Shown piece by piece: positions 48,985-56,685 of a DNA stretch of 64,000 nucleotides. The notes beneath the pieces are model-generated. The model was not told the origin of the DNA and did no database searches. It saw only the letters and a list, made by a program, of their open reading frames with translations. Each line of letters starts with the position of its first letter. Position 1 is the first letter of the stretch. This DNA comes from Streptomyces sp. NBC_01341. Its GTDB lineage: Bacteria; Actinomycetota; Actinomycetes; Streptomycetales; Streptomycetaceae. The position numbers and the translations under genes were made by a program. The stretch covers positions 3,844,001 to 3,908,000 of the forward strand of contig NZ_CP108364.1 in assembly GCF_035946055.1 (NCBI RefSeq), read 5' to 3'.

Positions 48985-49476
48985 GTGCGCGATCTGCTGC
49001 CTCATCGGCTCGCACCCGGGTGGGCGCTCTGCGCCGACCTGCCGCTACCGCTGCGGGGACGCCTGCTTCCAGGACGTACCGAACACCAGTGACAACGAGT
49101 ACGCCGGTGACGTCATCGCCGGTGTCCTCTCGCGCCGCTCGGTGATGCGCGCAGCCGCCGTGGTGACCGTGGCCGCCGCCGCCGGCACCGCGGCCCTCGC
49201 CGGGCCTGCCACCGATCCTGCGCGGAGCGCCCGCCTTCGGCCCCGACACGCAGTCGGCGAAGGCGCAGGCGGGCCGGTTCGGTTGCGACAACGACTTCCT
49301 CTCCCTGCTCCCGCCCCCGGGCGGGCGTCGGCCGCCAGGCGCTGGTCGCCCACCACGAGTACACGGACGAGATCCTGATGTTCCGTGGATACGATCCGGC
49401 CAACCCGACCCGTGAGCAGCTCGAGATCGCCTGGGCCGCGCACGGACTCTCCGTGGTCGTCGTCCAGGAGGAGCCG
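48985..49476 (+). pseudogene. Decayed and truncated phoX-type phosphatase gene
   Basis: Pieces of one actinomycete PhoX (DUF839) protein lie in order but in shifting frames. VRDLLP (48985) is followed in the next frame from ~49001 by LIGSHPGGRSAPTCRYRCGD and VPNTSDNEYAGDVIAG-SRRSVMRAAAVV. After ~49210 the frame changes to ILRGAPAFGPDTQSAKAQAG and NDFLSLLP. From 49333 it changes again to RQALVAHHEYTDEILMFRGY and ANPTREQLEIAWAAHGLSVV, stopping making sense after QEE at ~49476. That implies at least three frameshifts, an internal loss of ~40-50 residues and loss of roughly the last 500 residues. The identification rests on remembered family sequence. Confidence 0.75.
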
Positions 49477-49517
49477 GAGCCTCGTGAGCGGCGCCTCACC
49501 GGATTAGAGTCGGGTGC

Positions 49518-49946
49518 ATGGTTTCCGGTGAGGCGCCGCAGGCGGAGGGAAGTGTCCGGGTCGATGCCTGGATCTGGGCGGTACGGCTGACGAAGACGCG
49601 GTCGCAGGCCGCCGCCGCCTGCCGCGCGGGCCACGTGCGGGTCAACGGCGAGCGCGCGAAGCCTGCCACGACGGTGCGCGCGGGTGACGAGGTACGGCTG
49701 CGGCACGCGGGCCGGGACCGGGTCGTCGTCGTGTCCAGGATCGTCAGGAAGCGCGTGGGCCCGCCGGTGGCCGCGGAGTGCTTCGTCGACAACAGCCCGC
49801 CCCCGCCGCCGCGCGAGATCGCGCTGCAGGTGCCGGTGCGCGACCGCGGCACGGGCCGGCCGACCAAGCGGGACCGCCGTGAGATGGAGCGCCTCCAGGG
49901 GCGCGGCCCCGACCCGGACCAGGACGCCCGTCCCGGCAGGAGCTGA
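49518..49946 (+). CDS. S4-domain RNA-binding protein (Hsp15-like)
   Basis: 142 residues. The S4 fold is at ~13-75 (VRVDAWIWAVRLTKTRSQAA and HVRVNGERAKPATTVRAGDEV). A basic C-terminal tail follows (RPTKRDRREMERLQGRG). Hsp15-type proteins bind stalled 50S subunits carrying nascent tRNA. ATG 49518 lacks a ribosome site; TTAGAGT ~9 bases before it could be a -10 box for a leaderless mRNA. It begins just after the phoX remnant ends, so the deletion may have set its promoter. Confidence 0.85.
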   Translation: MVSGEAPQAEGSVRVDAWIWAVRLTKTRSQAAAACRAGHVRVNGERAKPATTVRAGDEVRLRHAGRDRVVVVSRIVRKRVGPPVAAECFVDNSPPPPPREIALQVPVRDRGTGRPTKRDRREMERLQGRGPDPDQDARPGRS

Positions 49947-49952
49947 GGCGCC

Positions 49953-49972
49953 GCCGGGGTGGAAGCCCCGGC
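49953..49972. terminator. Small hairpin between convergent genes
   Basis: GCCGGGG and CCCCGGC, 7-bp stem, 6-base loop, just after the S4-protein stop. Confidence 0.4.
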
Positions 49973-49994
49973 ACGCGGTCGCCCCGGCCGGACC

Positions 49995-50240
49995 CTAGCC
50001 CTGGTAGCCCTCCACCTCGTCGGCGGGGCGCACCCGCGCCTGCGACGGGTCCTCGCCGAACTCGCTGAGCGCCCGCCGCTGCCGCAGCAGGTCCCAGCAC
50101 TGGTCCAGCTGCACCTCCACCTCGCGCAGCCGTGACCGCTCCTCCGCGGAGAGGCCCAGATCGGCGGTCGAGCGCGTGCGCAGGGCCCGCTCCTCGCTGA
50201 TCAGCCCGTCGATGTTGTCGAAGATGTCCTGGTCGGCCAT
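49995..50240 (-). CDS. DUF2630 family protein
   Basis: 81 residues, mostly helical and strongly charged. DIFDNIDGLISEERALR, LREVEVQLDQCWDLLRQRRA and the C-terminal RPADEVEGYQG match DUF2630, a small actinobacterial family of unknown function. Predicted to be a coiled-coil hairpin in the cytoplasm. ATG 50240 lies 6 bases after GGGAG. Confidence 0.85.
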   Translation of the reverse strand: MADQDIFDNIDGLISEERALRTRSTADLGLSAEERSRLREVEVQLDQCWDLLRQRRALSEFGEDPSQARVRPADEVEGYQG

Positions 50241-50316
50241 GAGCCTCTCCCGGTCCGTTTCCTGTCGGATGACGTGGTCGTGGGCGGACGTGGTCCGACG
50301 ATGCCGTCCGGCCTCG

Positions 50317-51258
50317 TCAGATCGCGAACACGGTCTTCCCGCGCGCTCCGCCCGCGCGGTTCTGGACGAGCGCCTGCGGTGCCTTCTCCAGGGGGAGTTC
50401 CATGTCGACGGGGACCTCCAGCTGCCCGTGTGCCACCAGCGCGGCCAGTTCGTCGAGGAGCCCGGAGGTGACGGCGAGCCGGAAGTCGGCCCAGGCGACG
50501 CCGGCCGGCGCGGCGACGCCGCGGGTGGTGACGGCGACTCCCCCCTCGCGCAGCAGGGCGGCGTGGCGGCCGAAGGAGGCCGGGTCGGTGGACACGAGGT
50601 CGACGAGTGCGTCGACACCACCGGGATACAGCTCGCGTACCGCCGTTTCGAGCGCCTCGGTGCCGTTGGCCGTGTCGACGGAGGTGGTGGCGCCCAGGGC
50701 GGCCATCCGCCGCCGCTCGTCCCCCCTCACCGCCGCGACGACCCCGATGCCGCGCGCGGCCGCCAACTGGGTCAGGAAGCTCCCGACGCCACCGGCGGCT
50801 CCGATGACCAGCAGGCTCAGGCCGCTCCGTACGGCGGTGCTCGACACGATCTGCGCGGCGGTCGCCCCGGCGGACGGCAGGGCCGCCGCGGTCCTGAGCG
50901 GCATGTCGCGCGGTACCAGCGTGACCGGGGAGTCCTGGTGGACGCAGAGGTACTCGCCGTACGCACCGCTGAGCCCGACCGGCGGTGCCGTCACGCGCCC
51001 GAAGACCGGGTCGCCGACCCGGAAGCGGTTCCAGCCGCCACCGATCATGTCCACCCGGCCCGCGAAGTCCGTTCCCAGGACGAGCGGGAAGACGTGCGGG
51101 GCGGTCCCGTCGAGGGCGCCGTCCGCGGTCTGCCAGTCGAGCGGGTTGAGCGCCGCGTACTCGACCTTCACCCGCACTTCGCCCGCCTCAGGGTCAGGCT
51201 TCGGCACCTCGACGAGACAGGGCTCCGCACGGAACGCGCTGACAGCGATGGCTCGCAT
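50317..51258 (-). CDS. NADP-dependent zinc-type alcohol dehydrogenase-like oxidoreductase
   Basis: 313 residues of the medium-chain dehydrogenase fold without zinc ligands. EYAALNPLDWQTADG, VLGTDFAGRV, the cofactor loop VIGAAGGVGSFLTQLAAARG near 150 and a C-terminal LEKAPQALVQNRAGGARGK. It is of the quinone-oxidoreductase-like group and probably uses NADPH; the substrate is unknown. ATG 51258 is 8 bases after GAGAGG. It is distinct in sequence from the PIG3-type enzyme at 12.3 kb. Confidence 0.85.
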   Translation of the reverse strand: MRAIAVSAFRAEPCLVEVPKPDPEAGEVRVKVEYAALNPLDWQTADGALDGTAPHVFPLVLGTDFAGRVDMIGGGWNRFRVGDPVFGRVTAPPVGLSGAYGEYLCVHQDSPVTLVPRDMPLRTAAALPSAGATAAQIVSSTAVRSGLSLLVIGAAGGVGSFLTQLAAARGIGVVAAVRGDERRRMAALGATTSVDTANGTEALETAVRELYPGGVDALVDLVSTDPASFGRHAALLREGGVAVTTRGVAAPAGVAWADFRLAVTSGLLDELAALVAHGQLEVPVDMELPLEKAPQALVQNRAGGARGKTVFAI

Positions 51259-51414
51259 ACGGCAGACCTCTCAGTCGCCCCCCTGCTCTCACGATTCCCA
51301 CTCTCGCCCGGCCCACGGACCCGCGCACGTCGGGGCCGGAGCGCCGGATCGGCCGCCGTGCGGGGCCGCGCCCGCCCGCCACGGACCTCGCCACCGTCTC
51401 GGCGCCCTCGCCGC

Positions 51415-52290
51415 TCACGCCGCGCCCTGCCGCCGGCGGGCCGCGACGATCCTTCCGGCCAGTCCGCCGGCCACCATGACCGCTCCCACCCCGAGCACGG
51501 TCCACACCGTCGTCCGCAGCGAGGCGGTCAGCGCGTCGTACACCGAGGCAGCGGCGTCCCTGTCGGTGCCGGGGACCTGATCCAGGACCCTCGCCCGTGC
51601 CACGGCGACGGCGATGCGCAGCAGGACGGCACCGAGCAGGAGCCCGCCCCCGGCCACGGCCGCCGTCGTGAGGGCGGCCCGTGCACCGCCCCGGACGAGC
51701 GTGAGGCCCAGCACCACGACGAGCAGCACCACCGTCCCGACGGCGGGCCAGACGCTGCAGTACCGCAGCCACTGGAACGAGGACCGCAGCTCGTCGGCCC
51801 GGTCGGCGGACAGCACGGTGATCGAGGTCTCCCTGACCGGGATGCTGTCGGCGAAGGGCACCCCGTCGGTGACGAGCTGCTGCTTGACCTCGCCGATCAC
51901 CGGGGCGAGGTCGATGGTCACCGCCTGCCCGTCGTCACCGTGCAGCGCGGCGCTCACGGCCCGGTGCGCCGTCCGGTTCGCGCTGTCCCACGCCCGCCGG
52001 AACGCCGGGGTCGTGGTGAACGACAGGGCGGCCTCGTGCAGGAAGTCCTCGACGGTGTCCTGCAGCGGCCCCGCGTCGATGCTCTTCATCGCCTCGTCCG
52101 TGACGAGTGCGGCCACGGTGGCCTGTACGTCCGGGTCGGTGGCCAGCGGGGAGACGGCGGCGAGATAGCGGTCGGTGTCGTCGAGCTCCAGGTCGACCCA
52201 GGCCGAGAAGGCACTCACCGGGACGAGCAGGGTGAGCAGGACGAGGAGCACCGCCGACAGGGCCGCTGAGAGGTAGGTCCGCACAGTCAC
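51415..52290 (-). CDS. Integral membrane protein, unknown function
   Basis: 291 residues. One N-terminal helix (LSAALSAVLLVLLTLLVPVSA), an outer region of ~135 residues (~30-165, with TDPDVQATVAALVTDEAM), then three C-terminal helices (VGTVVLLVVVLGLTLV, AALTTAAVAGGGLLLGAVLL, VWTVLGVGAVMVAGGLAG). The pattern is common in uncharacterised actinomycete membrane proteins. GTG 52290 is used; the ribosome site is weak. In-frame codons upstream run into the divergent gene and are rejected. Confidence 0.7.
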   Translation of the reverse strand: MTVRTYLSAALSAVLLVLLTLLVPVSAFSAWVDLELDDTDRYLAAVSPLATDPDVQATVAALVTDEAMKSIDAGPLQDTVEDFLHEAALSFTTTPAFRRAWDSANRTAHRAVSAALHGDDGQAVTIDLAPVIGEVKQQLVTDGVPFADSIPVRETSITVLSADRADELRSSFQWLRYCSVWPAVGTVVLLVVVLGLTLVRGGARAALTTAAVAGGGLLLGAVLLRIAVAVARARVLDQVPGTDRDAAASVYDALTASLRTTVWTVLGVGAVMVAGGLAGRIVAARRRQGAA

Positions 52291-52411
52291 CAGCCAATCC
52301 CGTCCGGCGACGGGACGCCCCGGGCCGTGGGCCGTTCGAGTTGCCGCCCGGCGGCTCCGGGTGTGCGCTGGAGGAACACCGGGACGGGGGCGAGGTAAGG
52401 AGCTGTGCGCC

Positions 52412-52822
52412 ATGGCCACACACGCGACGATGCCGACCCGCCGCCGACAGCATGCCCGCAGCCCGGCGCGTGAGGGGCACAGCCCGCTCGCCTGGGCGGT
52501 GCCGGTGTCGCTGGGCGTGATCCTCGGCTTCTGGGCCTTCTTCATCAAGCGGGACGGCGGGACGACCACCGACGGTCAGATCGTGCTCGGCGTCGTCTCC
52601 GGGGTCGCCTACGCCGTGCTCTGCTACGCCTTCGTCATGATCCGGCGGGCACTTCCGCGCGAGCTGTGGGCCGCTGGGTACGCGGTGCTGGCCGGGGGCG
52701 CGATCGGTTACCTCTTCAGCCTCAACGGCAACAGCGTCTTCTCGTCGAGCGGGCTCGGGCTGGTGGTCGGCGCGGGCACGTTCCTCACCATGTTCTACAT
52801 CCTGTACACGCACGAGGAATGA
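52412..52822 (+). CDS. Small membrane protein with four helices
   Basis: 136 residues. A basic N-terminal ~35 (TRRRQHARSPAREG) is followed by four hydrophobic helices (AVPVSLGVILGFWAFFI, IVLGVVSGVAYAVLCYAF, LWAAGYAVLAGGAIGYLF, GLGLVVGAGTFLTMFYIL), ending YTHEE. No function recognised. ATG 52412 follows AAGGAG by 9 bases. Divergent from the previous membrane protein. Confidence 0.72.
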   Translation: MATHATMPTRRRQHARSPAREGHSPLAWAVPVSLGVILGFWAFFIKRDGGTTTDGQIVLGVVSGVAYAVLCYAFVMIRRALPRELWAAGYAVLAGGAIGYLFSLNGNSVFSSSGLGLVVGAGTFLTMFYILYTHEE

Positions 52823-52844
52823 CCTGGGGCGAGAGCGGGAACGC

Positions 52845-52873
52845 ACGGCCGCCGGACCATGTCCGGCGGCCGT
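52845..52873. terminator. Hairpin between convergent genes
   Basis: ACGGCCGCCGGAC and GTCCGGCGGCCGT, exact 13-bp stem, loop CAT. Confidence 0.7.
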
Positions 52874-52930
52874 TCTCGTGCGCCGTCCGCGGCCCCGGAA
52901 CGTCCGCCGTGGCCGTGGCCCGCCCGGGGG

Positions 52931-53353
52931 TCAGTCGTGGACGACCGTGACCGGACAGGAGGCGTGCTGGGTGACGTGGAGGCTGACCGAACCGAGCAGC
53001 GTCGCCTTGAACCCGCTGTAGCCGCGGGCCCCGACCACGAGCAGGTTCGCGCCCTCGGAGCGGTCCAGCAGCGACTGGGCCGGGTTGCCGATCACGACGA
53101 TCCTCTCGATCGCCGCCGCGCCCTCGGAGCCGAGGGCCTCCTTCAACGCCTCGTCGAGGGCGGCGGTCGCGACCGCCTGCGGATCGAAGTCCTCCGGCAT
53201 GCCCGGCATCATGGACGCCCAGCTGGTCGCGGGGTACTCCCAGCTGTTCACCGCCTCGACCGTGTCGCCGGTCAGCTCGCCCTGGCGCACCGCCCAGCGC
53301 AGTGCCTTGAGCGACGCGTCCGATCCGTCCACCCCCACGACGATCCTGCCCAT
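52931..53353 (-). CDS. Universal stress protein (UspA family)
   Basis: 140 residues, single Usp domain. It starts GRIVVGVDGSDASLKALRWA and holds the ATP-binding G2xG9xGS segment as GARGYSGFKATLLGSVS near residue 108, ending HASCPVTVVHD. Such ATP-binding proteins help survival under stress or oxygen limitation. ATG 53353 is 5 bases after GGGAGG; extension to ATG 53386 has no ribosome site. Confidence 0.9.
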   Translation of the reverse strand: MGRIVVGVDGSDASLKALRWAVRQGELTGDTVEAVNSWEYPATSWASMMPGMPEDFDPQAVATAALDEALKEALGSEGAAAIERIVVIGNPAQSLLDRSEGANLLVVGARGYSGFKATLLGSVSLHVTQHASCPVTVVHD

Positions 53354-53444
53354 GTCTGCCTCCCACTGATCGAACATTTCCGGCATTCCGCAATGACTCT
53401 AGTCAAACCTCCCGCCGGGGGTCGTGGCGGACCCGGTGGCGGTG

Positions 53445-54104
53445 TCAGCCGGTCCGCAGCGCCGCGAGCTGTTGCTCGAACGGCACGACGGCGTCCTCCC
53501 CGTCGTCGAGCGTCAGCTCCCGTGAGGCGCCCGAGACGGTGCGCCCCGTAACGGCGGAGGCCAGTTCGCCACCCGCGCGCCGGATCCGTGACGGCAGGCC
53601 CTCGGTGTACTCGTCGCCCTGCGATCCCCAGTCCTCCGAGGCCGCGTACACGGATGTCGGCAGGACGACGGCCCGCAGATAGGCGAAGAGCGGGCGCATC
53701 GCGTGCTCCAGGACCAGTGAGTGCCGGGGCGTCCCGCCGGTCGCCGCGATCACCACGGGCTTGCCGGTCAGCGCGGTGTTCTCGACCAGGTCGAAGAAGG
53801 ACTTGAACAGCCCGCTGTACGAGGCGGTGAACACCGGCGACACGGCGATCAGGCCGTCCGCCCCGGTCACCGCGTCCAGCGCCGCCTTCAGGTCCGGCGG
53901 CGGGAAGCCGGTGACCAGGTGGTTGGCGATGTCGACGGCGAGATCGCGCAGCTCGACGACCTGGACCTCGACCCGCCGGTCCTGTCCGCCCGCGAGGTGC
54001 TCGCGGGCGGCCTCCGCGAGCCGGTCGGCCAGCAGCCGGGTGGACGAGGGGCTGCTGAGCCCGGCCGTGACGGCGACGATCTTCAGGGGGGCGGTGGCGA
54101 GCAC
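53445..54104 (-). CDS. NADPH-dependent FMN reductase (CE1759 type)
   Basis: 219 residues. Flavodoxin-like fold: KIVAVTAGLSSPSSTRLLAD with the FMN phosphate loop, GADGLIAVSPVFTASYSGLFK near 85 and VVIAATGGTPRHSLVLEHAM near 115. It should supply reduced FMN to the partner monooxygenase upstream. GTG 54104 lies 5 bases after that gene's stop, with AGGAG 11 bases before the start inside the end of the upstream gene, so translation is coupled. Confidence 0.87.
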   Translation of the reverse strand: MLATAPLKIVAVTAGLSSPSSTRLLADRLAEAAREHLAGGQDRRVEVQVVELRDLAVDIANHLVTGFPPPDLKAALDAVTGADGLIAVSPVFTASYSGLFKSFFDLVENTALTGKPVVIAATGGTPRHSLVLEHAMRPLFAYLRAVVLPTSVYAASEDWGSQGDEYTEGLPSRIRRAGGELASAVTGRTVSGASRELTLDDGEDAVVPFEQQLAALRTG

Positions 54105-54109
54105 GTTCC

Positions 54110-55210
54110 TCAGAGCTCCTTCGGGTCGGCGGTGGCTGCGGCGCGTGCGGCGGCGACCGCGGGGTGGACGGGGGCGTCCGGCACGCCGGCCGGGCGCAGG
54201 CGGGCGAACTCCTTGCGCAGCACGGGCACGACCTCCTCGCCCAGGATGTCGAGCTGCTCCAGGACCGTCTTCAGCGGCAGTCCCGCGTGGTCCATGAGGA
54301 ACAGCTGGCGCTGGTAGTCGCCGACGTCCTCGCGGAAGGACAGGGTGCGCTCGATGACCTCCTGCGGGGAGCCGACGGTCAGCGGTGTCTGCTGGGTGAA
54401 GTCCTCCAGGGAGGGCCCGTGGCCGTAGACCGGCGCGTTGTCGAAGTACGGGCGGAACTCCCGCACCGCGTCCTGCGAGTTCTTCCGCATGAACACCTGG
54501 CCGCCGAGGCCCACGATGGCCTGCTCGGCGGTGCCGTGCCCGTAGTGGGCGTACCGGCGCCGGTAGAGGTCGACCATCTTCCTGGTGTGCTCCATGGGCC
54601 AGAAGATGTTGTTGTGGAAGAAGCCGTCGCCGTAGTAGGCGGCCTGCTCGGCGATCTCCGGAGAGCGGATGGAGCCGTGCCAGACGAACGGCGGGACGCC
54701 GTCCAGGGGGCGCGGGGTCGAGGTGAAGGACTGCAGCGGGGTGCGGAACTTCCCTTCCCAGTCGACGACGTCCTCGCGCCACAGCTTGTGCAGGAGGGCG
54801 TAGTTCTCGATCGCGAGCGGGATGCCCTGCCGGATGTCCTTGCCGAACCAGGGGTAGACCGGTCCGGTGTTGCCGCGGCCCATCATCAGGTCGACGCGGC
54901 CGTCGGCCAGGTGCTGGAGCGTGGCGTAGTCCTCCGCGATCTTCACCGGGTCGTTGGTGGTGATCAGGGTGGTGGACGTGGAGAGGATCAGCTTCTCGGT
55001 GCGGGCGGCGATGTAGCCGAGCGTGGTGGTCGGCGAGGACGGGACGAAGGGCGGGTTGTGGTGCTCGCCCGTCGCGAAGACGTCCAGGCCCACCTCCTCG
55101 GCCTTGAGCGCGATCGCCAGGGTCGCCTTGATCCGCTCGTTCTCGCTCGGTGTCGTACCGGTCGTGGGGTCGGTGGTGACGTCCCCGACGGTGAAGATCC
55201 CGAACTGCAT
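54110..55210 (-). CDS. LLM-class flavin-dependent monooxygenase (CE1758 type)
   Basis: 366 residues with a luciferase-like TIM barrel: MQFGIFTVGDVTTDPTTGT, GLDVFATGEHHNPPFVPSSP near 40, LTTNDPVKIAEDYATLQHLA, and DLMMGRGNTGPVYPWFG near 105. The pairing with the FMN reductase gene is that of the CE1758-CE1759 family. The substrate is unknown. ATG 55210 is 8 bases after GGAGG. The promoter region holds a motif shared with pirin. Confidence 0.88.
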   Translation of the reverse strand: MQFGIFTVGDVTTDPTTGTTPSENERIKATLAIALKAEEVGLDVFATGEHHNPPFVPSSPTTTLGYIAARTEKLILSTSTTLITTNDPVKIAEDYATLQHLADGRVDLMMGRGNTGPVYPWFGKDIRQGIPLAIENYALLHKLWREDVVDWEGKFRTPLQSFTSTPRPLDGVPPFVWHGSIRSPEIAEQAAYYGDGFFHNNIFWPMEHTRKMVDLYRRRYAHYGHGTAEQAIVGLGGQVFMRKNSQDAVREFRPYFDNAPVYGHGPSLEDFTQQTPLTVGSPQEVIERTLSFREDVGDYQRQLFLMDHAGLPLKTVLEQLDILGEEVVPVLRKEFARLRPAGVPDAPVHPAVAAARAAATADPKEL

Positions 55211-55230
55211 GGCGCCCGCCTCCAAGTGAT

Positions 55231-55250
55231 TTTGGTTGAACGTTGAACTA
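55231..55250 (-). promoter_or_regulatory. GTTCA-type motif upstream of the LLM operon
   Basis: On the minus strand this reads AGTTCAACGTTCAACCAAAA (direct GTTCAAC units at 55242-55248 and 55235-55241). It matches the pirin motif over GTTCAnnGTTCAACyAAAw and stands in the same orientation just before the ribosome site. Confidence 0.55.
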
Positions 55251-55368
55251 TGTGAACACACCCTACAACGGGACACCCCCCTTTCTCTATTCCGGGCCCG
55301 GCGGGCCGGAAAGGCGGTCGCACCGCCGGACGGAGCAGGATTCCGCCGGGCCGGGCTACAGTCGGACC

Positions 55369-55410
55369 ATGACCGCCGTACCGTGCCGCACCTGGTGGCG
55401 CTCCTCCTAG
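55369..55410 (+). CDS. Trp-Trp leader peptide of trpS
   Basis: A 13-codon reading frame MTAVPCRTWWRSS with two adjacent Trp codons (55393-55398) precedes trpS by 122 bases. Adjacent Trp codons are very rare by chance in so short a frame. A ribosome stalling there under Trp shortage would alter the downstream hairpins. TACAGT at 55357-55362 could be a -10 box that makes the leader message leaderless. The S. coelicolor auxiliary trpRS1 is reported to use this kind of attenuation. Confidence 0.75.
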   Translation: MTAVPCRTWWRSS

Positions 55411-55499
55411 GAGCGGCCGCCTCCACCAGCACGGAACCAGGGCCGTTCGACACACGGACGGCCCTTCCTGCTGCCCCACCGCTCCGCGACGGGCCGTCC
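55399..55499 (+). promoter_or_regulatory. Transcription attenuator of trpS
   Basis: Three mutually dependent stems: CGCTCCT/AGGAGCG (55399-55415) covering the end of the leader peptide; a terminator-like stem of 10 pairs with one G-U, GGGCCGTTCG (55440-55449) with CGGACGGCCC (55455-55464), loop ACACA; and the competing stem GGACGGCCC (55456-55464) with GGGCCGTCC (55491-55499). The last two cannot form together, as expected for terminator and antiterminator. Confidence 0.6.
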
Positions 55500-55532
55500 T
55501 CCACGCGTACACCACCAGCGAGGAGAACCCCC

Positions 55533-56591
55533 ATGACCATCACCACAGGCCTGCCGGCCGGCCCGGCCGCGCGCCGCAGCGCGGAGCTGGAGCAGCGGAT
55601 CGCACAGGACCCCGGCGCGTTCCGCGTGCTCACCGGGGACCGGCCCACCGGGTCCCTGCACCTCGGGCACTACTTCGGCACCCTCCAGAACCGGGTACGG
55701 CTCCAGGACCTCGGCGTGGACGTCTTCGTCCTCGTCGCCGACTACCAGGTCCTCACCGACCGGGACGTCGCCGAGCGGCTCACCGAGCACGTCGAGGGAC
55801 TGCTCCTGGACTACCTCGCCATCGGCATCGACCCCGCCCGCAGCACGGTCTTCAACCACGGCGCAGTCCCGGCCCTCAACCAGCTGATGCTGCCGTTCCT
55901 CTCCCTCGTCTCCGTCGCGGAGCTCGGCCGCAACCCCACCGTGAAGGACGAGATCGCGCACTCCAGGCAGGCCGCCGTCAGCGGGCTCATGTACACCTAC
56001 CCGGTGCACCAGGCCGCCGACATCCTCTTCTGCAAGGGCAACCTCGTGCCCGTCGGACAGGACCAGCTGCCGCACCTGGAGATCACCCGCACGATCGCCC
56101 GGCGCTTCAACGAGCGGTACGGCCACGTCTTCCCCGAACCCGACGCGCTGCTCTCCGCCGCGCCACTGCTGCTCGGCACCGACGCCACCAAGATGAGCAA
56201 GAGCCGTGGCAACTCACTCACCCTGAGCGCGGGCGCCGACGAGACCGCCCGGCTGATCAAGGGCGCCACCACCGACGCAGAACGCCGCATCACGTACGAG
56301 CCGGAGAGACGGCCCGGGGTGTCGAGCCTGGTGCTGCTGGCCGCGCTCTGCCTCGACCGCGACCCGTACGACGTCGCCGAGGAGATCGGGAACGGCGGCT
56401 CGGCCGCGCTCAAACGGACCGTGACGGAGGCCGTCAACACCCGCATGGCCCCGATCCGGGCCCGACGGGCCGCGTACGCCCAGGACATGGGGTACGTACG
56501 AGCGGTGCTCCGCGCGGGCAACGAGAAGGCGAACGCCGTGGCGGACGCGACCCTGAGCGAGGTGCGCGAGGCCATGGGCACACCGGGCTGA
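55533..56591 (+). CDS. trpS: Tryptophanyl-tRNA synthetase, probable auxiliary type
   Basis: 352 residues, class I. HIGH-equivalent HLGH at 43-46 in PTGSLHLGHYFGTL (housekeeping bacterial enzymes usually show HLGN or similar) and KMSKS at 220-224. The leader peptide and attenuator upstream, and the HLGH form, suggest the auxiliary enzyme (TrpRS1 type) which in Streptomyces confers indolmycin resistance; that drug phenotype is inference. ATG 55533 lies 7 bases after AGGAG. A housekeeping trpS would then exist elsewhere. Confidence 0.9.
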   Translation: MTITTGLPAGPAARRSAELEQRIAQDPGAFRVLTGDRPTGSLHLGHYFGTLQNRVRLQDLGVDVFVLVADYQVLTDRDVAERLTEHVEGLLLDYLAIGIDPARSTVFNHGAVPALNQLMLPFLSLVSVAELGRNPTVKDEIAHSRQAAVSGLMYTYPVHQAADILFCKGNLVPVGQDQLPHLEITRTIARRFNERYGHVFPEPDALLSAAPLLLGTDATKMSKSRGNSLTLSAGADETARLIKGATTDAERRITYEPERRPGVSSLVLLAALCLDRDPYDVAEEIGNGGSAALKRTVTEAVNTRMAPIRARRAAYAQDMGYVRAVLRAGNEKANAVADATLSEVREAMGTPG

Positions 56592-56659
56592 ACACCCGGC
56601 ACCTCACGGGGCGGCACACGGGACCCCGCACCGCTCGACGGCGGGCGGGGACCCACCAT

Positions 56660-56684
56660 GTCCGGCGGCGGGCCGCCGCCGGAC
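56660..56684. terminator. Hairpin between convergent genes
   Basis: GTCCGGCGGC and GCCGCCGGAC, exact 10-bp stem with 5-base loop, ending 2 bases before the stop of the channel-like gene. Confidence 0.55.
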
Positions 56685-56685
56685 C

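Noticed and set aside
45185..49378. A ~1,400-codon open frame on the plus strand
   Set aside because: It runs antisense to metG and the VWA gene and has the Arg/Gly/His-rich composition of shadow frames in GC-rich DNA. Only its last ~100 codons hold real (phoX remnant) sequence.
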